DNA from: an uncultured Clostridia bacterium
GTDB taxonomy: Bacteria > Bacillota > Clostridia > TANB77 > CAG-508
Assembly (NCBI GenBank): GCA_947631725.1
Contig: CANRML010000034.1
Coordinates: 1-11,557 of the forward strand
Direction: 5' to 3'
Length of the DNA: 11,557 bases
How positions within the stretch are numbered: position 1 is the stretch's first letter; each line of letters begins with the position of its first letter. Below, piece after piece: positions 7,032 through 11,557 of the stretch. A program made the translations under genes and the position numbers. The notes under the pieces are model-generated. The model saw only the letters and a list, made by a program, of their open reading frames with translations, did no database searches and was not told where the DNA came from.

Positions 7032-7038
7032 AATAAAA

Positions 7039-8772
7039 TTGAAAGATAAACTATATAAAGAACAGGGAAAAGTAATAAAACAAAAAAGATTATCAGAATA
7101 TATAGAAGAAATAGAAAATATATTAAGAAGATATGAAAATTTAAAAGAACTTTCAGAATTTGCACCAGAAATCAGAGAAGAAATATCTAAACATGATACC
7201 AAAAGTGCTAATAAAACAATGATGATGAAGAATTTAAGAAAAACTGATGCAAAAACACAGCAAAGAGAAAGTCATCAAAAAAATGCAACATCAATAGCAA
7301 TTCAAATAGCAAATGGAATTAATAAAAAACTATTAAAAAATAACTTAACAGGATTTAATGTAAAAATTGTAGCAATGATTATGAGACACCATGATATAGG
7401 ACATACCTTTTTAGGACATAGTGGTGAGTGGTGGCTTTCAAATATCGGAGAAGACTATGGAATTGGATATTATGTACATAATGCTTTAGGACCAAGAGAT
7501 TTGATTTATAGATATAGAGTAGAAGAAGAAATTTTGAAAAAGATTGAGCAAAATTATCCAGAAATTTCTAAGAAAAAATTAGAAAGAATAAAAAATAGTT
7601 TATGGATGATAACTGAAGGAATAAATAGTCATAATGGAGAAACTCCACAGACTGAATATTCTCCAGAATTATCAAAGACAAAAAAAGATTTTGAGGAAGA
7701 AAATTTAAAATGTTATACCCAAAAAGGCTTTGACAAAACCGTAGTACCAGCAACCCCAGAAGCATGTCTTGCAAGATTATGTGATAAAATATCATATGCA
7801 CCATATGATATGGTAGATGGTCTAAGGGAAGGCTTTATACCAGAACTAAATGAAGAATATATGTCAATATTAACAAAAATAGGAATAACGGAAAAAGAAA
7901 TAAAAACAGCTAATGAAAATGGAAACTATGATGGAATAGCAAAGAAAATTCAAGAGATTTGGATTCAAGATACTATTGAAAACAGCTCAAATATGTGTAT
8001 AAAAATGTCTAAAGAACAAGGAAATTTACAAAGGCAACTTGTTGCATTAAATAACAAAAAAATTGTTGATTTTGTTGTTTTACAAGAAGATAATCAAACA
8101 TATCCAAAAGCTTTGAGAACATTAATAAATGCTTTTGGAAATCTTGTATTAAAAGAAAATTTATTAACTAGATTACCAGAACTATTTAAAAATCCAGAAC
8201 AAAAGATGGAATTGACAGAAAAATATAAAAATACACCTTTTTATGAATTTGTCAAATATACTTGTGATAGTAATGAAGAAGATTTAGAATATACAATTAA
8301 AATTGTAGAAGAAGCAACAAAACAAGGAATTTTAGATGAACAGGAAAAAGCAAGACAAATCATATCAAAAGGAGAAGACTTTGAAATATCAGAAGAATTT
8401 AAAAATAGAGATATGAGAATAAGTGAATATATAGAATATTATAAAACTAAAAATTTAGAAAATTATTCTGAACAGCAAAAAGAACAAGACATGATGCAAG
8501 TATTAGAAAATATTAAAAATCCAAATAAAACAAGCCCTATATATTTAGGCTCAAGTAAAAGAATAGCATTAGAATTAGGCAGAAAGTATTTAGCAACATT
8601 AGATGATTTTGAATTTATACAATTACTAGTAGATACTAATTTAATAACTGAGGAACAATATAAAAGCTTAACAAGAAAATATAAAGACTTTGATTTTAGA
8701 AAAGAACAAGATATGCAGGCAAACTGGATAGCAATTTCAAGAAAAGCACAAGAACAAGGAGGAGCAAGATAA
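7039..8772 (+). CDS. HD-domain phosphohydrolase, dGTPase-like
   Basis: A 577-residue protein whose first half resembles deoxyguanosinetriphosphate triphosphohydrolases (the dGTPase/SAMHD1 group), which cut dNTPs to a deoxynucleoside and triphosphate. The metal-binding pattern is His79 (ESHQKNA), His118-Asp119 (RHHDIGH) and Asp249 (ARLCDKISY). Around it are GHTFLGHSGEWWL (121-133), equivalent to the family's GHPPFGHAGE, VHNAL (147-151), equivalent to FEHNAQ, and DMVDGLREG (257-265), equivalent to DLDDGLRAG. A helical, highly charged C-terminal half (about 270-577) is longer than in most relatives and has no motif I recognise. The start is TTG, chosen from GGAGG 7 bases upstream and from the promoter position. 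It is transcribed alone, divergent from the kinase gene. Nucleotide hydrolysis is likely; dGTP specificity is unproven. Confidence 0.85.
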   Translation: MKDKLYKEQGKVIKQKRLSEYIEEIENILRRYENLKELSEFAPEIREEISKHDTKSANKTMMMKNLRKTDAKTQQRESHQKNATSIAIQIANGINKKLLKNNLTGFNVKIVAMIMRHHDIGHTFLGHSGEWWLSNIGEDYGIGYYVHNALGPRDLIYRYRVEEEILKKIEQNYPEISKKKLERIKNSLWMITEGINSHNGETPQTEYSPELSKTKKDFEEENLKCYTQKGFDKTVVPATPEACLARLCDKISYAPYDMVDGLREGFIPELNEEYMSILTKIGITEKEIKTANENGNYDGIAKKIQEIWIQDTIENSSNMCIKMSKEQGNLQRQLVALNNKKIVDFVVLQEDNQTYPKALRTLINAFGNLVLKENLLTRLPELFKNPEQKMELTEKYKNTPFYEFVKYTCDSNEEDLEYTIKIVEEATKQGILDEQEKARQIISKGEDFEISEEFKNRDMRISEYIEYYKTKNLENYSEQQKEQDMMQVLENIKNPNKTSPIYLGSSKRIALELGRKYLATLDDFEFIQLLVDTNLITEEQYKSLTRKYKDFDFRKEQDMQANWIAISRKAQEQGGAR

Positions 8773-8800
8773 AAACTTTAGCAATTAAGCTAGAGTTTTT
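8771..8800 (+). terminator. Terminator of the HD-domain gene
   Basis: Stem CTTTAGC (8776-8782) / GCTAGAG (8789-8795) with one G-T pair and an AATTAA loop, extended by A-T pairing of 8771-8775 with the T run 8796-8800. It starts within the stop codon and is followed by CTTTATTTA. It separates the HD gene from the purH promoter. Confidence 0.85.
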
Positions 8801-8824
8801 CTTTATTTACTGCGTAAAATTACA

Positions 8825-8854
8825 TTGACATTACTTACAGGCTTATGATATAAT
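8825..8854 (+). promoter_or_regulatory. Extended -10 promoter of purH
   Basis: TTGACA (8825-8830) and TATAAT (8849-8854) are 18 bases apart, with TGA before the -10 box. Transcription would start near 8861, giving a leader of about 56 bases. That leader holds a hairpin but is too short for a known purine or ZTP riboswitch. Confidence 0.85.
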
Positions 8855-8868
8855 GTGAGCGATAATAA

Positions 8869-8894
8869 CTAGAGAAAATTAGAAGTTTTTCTAG
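8869..8894 (+). promoter_or_regulatory. Hairpin in the purH leader
   Basis: CTAGAGAAA (8869-8877) pairs with TTTTTCTAG (8886-8894), a 9-bp stem with one G-T pair and an 8-base loop. It would start about 8 bases from the predicted 5' end of the purH mRNA and ends 11 bases before GGAGG (8906-8910). A stabilising 5' hairpin or weak attenuator are both possible. It is followed by AATAAAA rather than a T run, so it is not a typical terminator. Confidence 0.45.
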
Positions 8895-8916
8895 AATAAA
8901 AAAATGGAGGTAGTTT

Positions 8917-10464
8917 ATGAAAGCATTAGTTAGTGTATCAGATAAAACAGGAATTGTAGATTTTGCAAAAAGATTGGAGAAACAAGGAGTAGAGATTATA
9001 TCAACAGGTGGTACATACAAAAAATTAAAAGAAGAGGGAGTTAATGTAAAAGAAATATCAGAATTAACAGGCTTTCCAGAGTGTTTAGATGGAAGAGTAA
9101 AAACTTTACATCCAATAGTACATGCAGGAATTTTAGCAAGAAGAGATAAACCAGAACATATGAAGCAATTACAAGATTTAAATATTGATACAATTGATTT
9201 TGTAGTTGTAAATTTATATCCATTTAAACAAACAATTTTAAAAGATGGAGTAACAAGAGAAGAAGCTGTTGAAAATATTGATATTGGTGGACCTACTATG
9301 TTAAGAAGTGCAGCAAAAAATTATCAAGATGTTACAGTTATAACAAACCCAGAAGATTATGAAGTAGTATTAAAGGAATTAGAAGAAACAGGAAGTGTTT
9401 CAATAGAAACAAAATTTAGATTAATGCAAGCTGTTTTTGAACATACTGCTAATTATGATGCAATGATTGCAAATTACCTAAAAGAACAAAGGAAAGATGA
9501 AAGCTTACCAGAAAAACTTACTTTAACTTATGAAAAAGTACAAGATATGCGTTATGGAGAAAATCCTCACCAAAAGGCAGCGTTATATAAAGAAATTGGA
9601 AAATGTGAAGGCTCTTTAACATCAGCAAAACAATTAAATGGAAAAGAATTATCATTTAATAATATAAATGATACAAATGGTGCTTTGGAATTATTAAAAG
9701 AATTTGAAGAACCAACAGTTGTAGCCTGCAAACATGGAAATCCTTGTGGTGTAGGAAGCGATACTGATATTTATAAAGCATGGAGAAAAGCTTTTGAAGC
9801 AGATAAAACTTCAATATTTGGTGGAATTGTTGTAGTTAATAGAGAAATAACTGTTAAAATGGCACAAGAGATGCAAGAAATCTTCTTAGAAGTAGTTGTT
9901 GCACCTTCTTATGAAAAAGAAGCTTTAGAAATATTAGAAACAAAGAAAAATGTTAGAATATTAGAATTACCAAGTATTTCTGTAAAACAAAAAGAAAGTG
10001 CATATGATATTAAGAAAATAAATGGTGGTGTTATTGTACAAACAATAGATTCAAAACTATTAGATGAATATGAAGTTGTAACTAATACTAAGCCAACACC
10101 AGAACAATTGGAAGATATGTTGTTTACTTGGAAAATTGTTAAATATGTAAAATCAAACGGAATTGCAATTGGAAAAGGAAAACAATCAATAGGAATTGGA
10201 CCAGGTCAAGTAAATCGTATTTGGGCAACAAAACAAGCAGTAGAACATGGAGAAGAACTAATAGGAGAAGGAGTTACTAATGGAGCAGTACTTGCATCAG
10301 ATGCCTTTTTCCCATTTTCAGATTGTGTAGAAGAAGCACATAAAGCAGGAATAAAAGCAATTATACAACCAGGTGGATCAATTAAAGATCAAGACTCTAT
10401 TGATAAATGTAATGAATATGGAATTACAATGATATTTACAAAAATGAGACATTTTAGACATTAA
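8917..10464 (+). CDS. purH: Bifunctional AICAR transformylase / IMP cyclohydrolase
   Basis: PurH formylates AICAR with 10-formyltetrahydrofolate and closes the ring to IMP, the last two steps of the pathway. The 515 residues match the family length. The N-terminal IMP cyclohydrolase (MGS-like) domain covers about 1-195 and shows SVSDKTG (6-12), STGGTYK (29-35) and DGRVKTLHP (58-66). The transformylase domain follows, with RYGENPHQKAA (212-222), LNGKELSFNNIND (240-252) and ACKHGNPCGVGS (270-281), in which Lys272 and His273 are the expected catalytic pair. The C-terminus is the usual RHFRH. GGAGG lies 6 bases before the ATG, under its own promoter. lysS follows after 23 bases without a terminator, so the two probably share a transcript. 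Confidence 0.98.
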   Translation: MKALVSVSDKTGIVDFAKRLEKQGVEIISTGGTYKKLKEEGVNVKEISELTGFPECLDGRVKTLHPIVHAGILARRDKPEHMKQLQDLNIDTIDFVVVNLYPFKQTILKDGVTREEAVENIDIGGPTMLRSAAKNYQDVTVITNPEDYEVVLKELEETGSVSIETKFRLMQAVFEHTANYDAMIANYLKEQRKDESLPEKLTLTYEKVQDMRYGENPHQKAALYKEIGKCEGSLTSAKQLNGKELSFNNINDTNGALELLKEFEEPTVVACKHGNPCGVGSDTDIYKAWRKAFEADKTSIFGGIVVVNREITVKMAQEMQEIFLEVVVAPSYEKEALEILETKKNVRILELPSISVKQKESAYDIKKINGGVIVQTIDSKLLDEYEVVTNTKPTPEQLEDMLFTWKIVKYVKSNGIAIGKGKQSIGIGPGQVNRIWATKQAVEHGEELIGEGVTNGAVLASDAFFPFSDCVEEAHKAGIKAIIQPGGSIKDQDSIDKCNEYGITMIFTKMRHFRH

Positions 10465-10470
10465 TAAAAG

Positions 10471-10476
10471 AAAGGA
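10471..10476 (+). promoter_or_regulatory. Ribosome binding site of lysS
   Basis: AAAGGA lies 11 bases before the ATG at 10488. An in-frame ATG at 10476 shares its first base with this site and so is unlikely to be the start. Confidence 0.65.
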
Positions 10477-10487
10477 TGAATTTAATT

Positions 10488-11557
10488 ATGCAAGAAGAGC
10501 AAGAATTAGATATTAATCATTTAATGCAAATTAGAAGAGAAAAATTACAAGAATTACAACAACAAGGGAAAGACCCATTTGAAATAACAAAATTTAATAG
10601 AACAAATACAGCAGGTGAAATCAAATCAAATTATGAGCAATTTGAACAAAAAGATGTTACTGTTGCAGGAAGAATTATTGCTAAAAGAATTATGGGAAAA
10701 GCATCATTTTGTACAATACAAGATAGTGACGAAAAAATACAAAGTTATGTAAGTATAAATGATTTAGGTGAAGAAAGTTATAAAGCTTTTAAAACATTTG
10801 ATATTGGAGATATAATAGGAATAACAGGTTTTATATTTAAAACAAGAACAGAAGAAATATCAGTTCATGCAAAAGAAGTAATACTTCTTTCAAAAGCTTT
10901 AAGGCCACTTCCAGAAAAATTTCATGGATTAAAAGATCCTGATTTAAGATATAGACAACGTTATACTGATTTAATAGTTAATCCAGAAGTAAAAGAAACA
11001 TTTTTGCTAAGAAGTAAAATAATAAGTTGTATTAGAAAAATATTAGAAGAAAAAGGATATTTAGAAGTTGAAACACCAATACTAAATACAATATCAGGTG
11101 GAGCTACTGCAAGACCATTTATAACACATCACAATGCACTAGATATTGATATGTATTTAAGAATAGCTTTAGAGTTAAATTTAAAAAGATTAATAGTTGG
11201 AGGATTTGATAAAGTTTACGAATTAGGTAGAGTATTTAGAAATGAAGGAATGGACATTAGACATAATCCTGAATTTACAGAACTTGAATTATATGCAGCA
11301 TACCAAGATTATCACGATATGATGGATATAACAGAAGAATTGTTTTCTAAAACTGCCAAAGAGGTTTTAGGAACAACAAAAATAACATATCAAGGACAAG
11401 AAATTGATTTAGCACCAGGTTGGAAAAGAATTAGCATGATAGATGCTATTAAAGAAGTAACAGGAATTGATTTTAATCAAATTCAAACAGATGAAGAAGC
11501 AGTAGCTTTAGCTAAAGAAAGAAATATTGAAATACCTGATATAACAAAGCAAACAAG
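10488..11557 (+). CDS. lysS: Lysyl-tRNA synthetase, class II, N-terminal part (3' end cut by window edge)
   Basis: LysS charges tRNA-Lys. About 356 codons are present and the frame is open to the last base. An anticodon-binding OB fold spans about 57-135 (VTVAGRIIAKRIMGKASFCT near 57-76), then the LysRS stretch KFHGLKDPDLRYRQRYTDLI (144-163), class II motif 1 (EEKGYLEVETPIL, 187-199), SGGATARPF (203-211), and motif 2 with FRNEGMDIRHNPEFTELEL (250-268). Motif 3 would lie beyond the window. A small oddity is LRIALEL where most relatives have LRIAPEL. It is preceded by purH at 23 bases and probably depends on the purH promoter, as no separate promoter is visible. The ATG at 10488 is chosen from ribosome binding site spacing. 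Confidence 0.96.
   Translation, partial: MQEEQELDINHLMQIRREKLQELQQQGKDPFEITKFNRTNTAGEIKSNYEQFEQKDVTVAGRIIAKRIMGKASFCTIQDSDEKIQSYVSINDLGEESYKAFKTFDIGDIIGITGFIFKTRTEEISVHAKEVILLSKALRPLPEKFHGLKDPDLRYRQRYTDLIVNPEVKETFLLRSKIISCIRKILEEKGYLEVETPILNTISGGATARPFITHHNALDIDMYLRIALELNLKRLIVGGFDKVYELGRVFRNEGMDIRHNPEFTELELYAAYQDYHDMMDITEELFSKTAKEVLGTTKITYQGQEIDLAPGWKRISMIDAIKEVTGIDFNQIQTDEEAVALAKERNIEIPDITKQT

Noticed and set aside
6893..7202. Minus-strand open frames upstream of the kinase gene
   Set aside because: They overlap the divergent promoters and the HD gene start, and their Leu/Ile/Phe-rich translation is what AT-rich antisense sequence gives.
1..11557. Mobile element, CRISPR array, tRNA or rRNA genes, defence system
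   Set aside because: There are no transposase or integrase frames, spaced direct repeats or cloverleaf-like segments, and all space is taken by metabolic genes and short gaps. The HD protein alone is not enough to call a defence system.

Overview
The window is about 11.6 kb of AT-rich DNA (roughly one third G+C by eye). It carries most of a de novo purine biosynthesis locus from a low-GC Gram-positive bacterium, most likely an uncultured clostridial lineage of the Bacillota. The pointers are strong AT bias in codon choice, GGAGG/AAAGGA ribosome binding sites, TTGACA/TATAAT promoters, a [4Fe-4S]-type PurF with propeptide, and a short Xre-type membrane protein of a kind common in that group. 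TGA serves as a stop (purN) and TGG encodes Trp, so the standard bacterial code fits. The genus cannot be named from this sequence alone.

Layout. The 3' part of purB (truncated by the window edge) is followed after 13 bases by purD on the plus strand. purD converges on purN (minus strand), with a hairpin terminator in the 19-base gap. purN and purF (plus strand) diverge from an 87-base region. purF converges on a minus-strand cluster, sharing a bidirectional terminator with its last gene. In transcription order this cluster is a PfkB-family kinase, purE, purC and a small HTH/membrane protein. A gene for a dGTPase-like HD protein diverges from the kinase, ends at a good terminator, and is followed by a promoter, purH and the 5' part of lysS, which runs off the end. 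There is no stretch over 300 bases without a gene; the longest gaps (about 105 to 145 bases) hold promoters and a terminator.

How it works together. PurF makes phosphoribosylamine from PRPP and glutamine, PurD adds glycine, and PurN formylates. PurE and PurC act on AIR/CAIR to give SAICAR, PurB removes fumarate, and PurH carries out the last two steps to IMP. PurL/Q/S, PurM, PurK and PurA/GuaA/GuaB are not in the window. The HD protein and the PfkB-family kinase, back to back in the middle of the locus, look like nucleotide or nucleoside metabolism accessories, but their substrates cannot be read from the sequence.

The most notable points are near-identical promoter boxes in front of the kinase and purE, the sequence-divergent PurD, and the HTH/membrane protein co-directional with purE-purC. 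No mobile element, CRISPR array, RNA gene or defence system was seen. This is mainly a housekeeping locus with several unresolved accessory genes, and I did not find a convincing new system in it.
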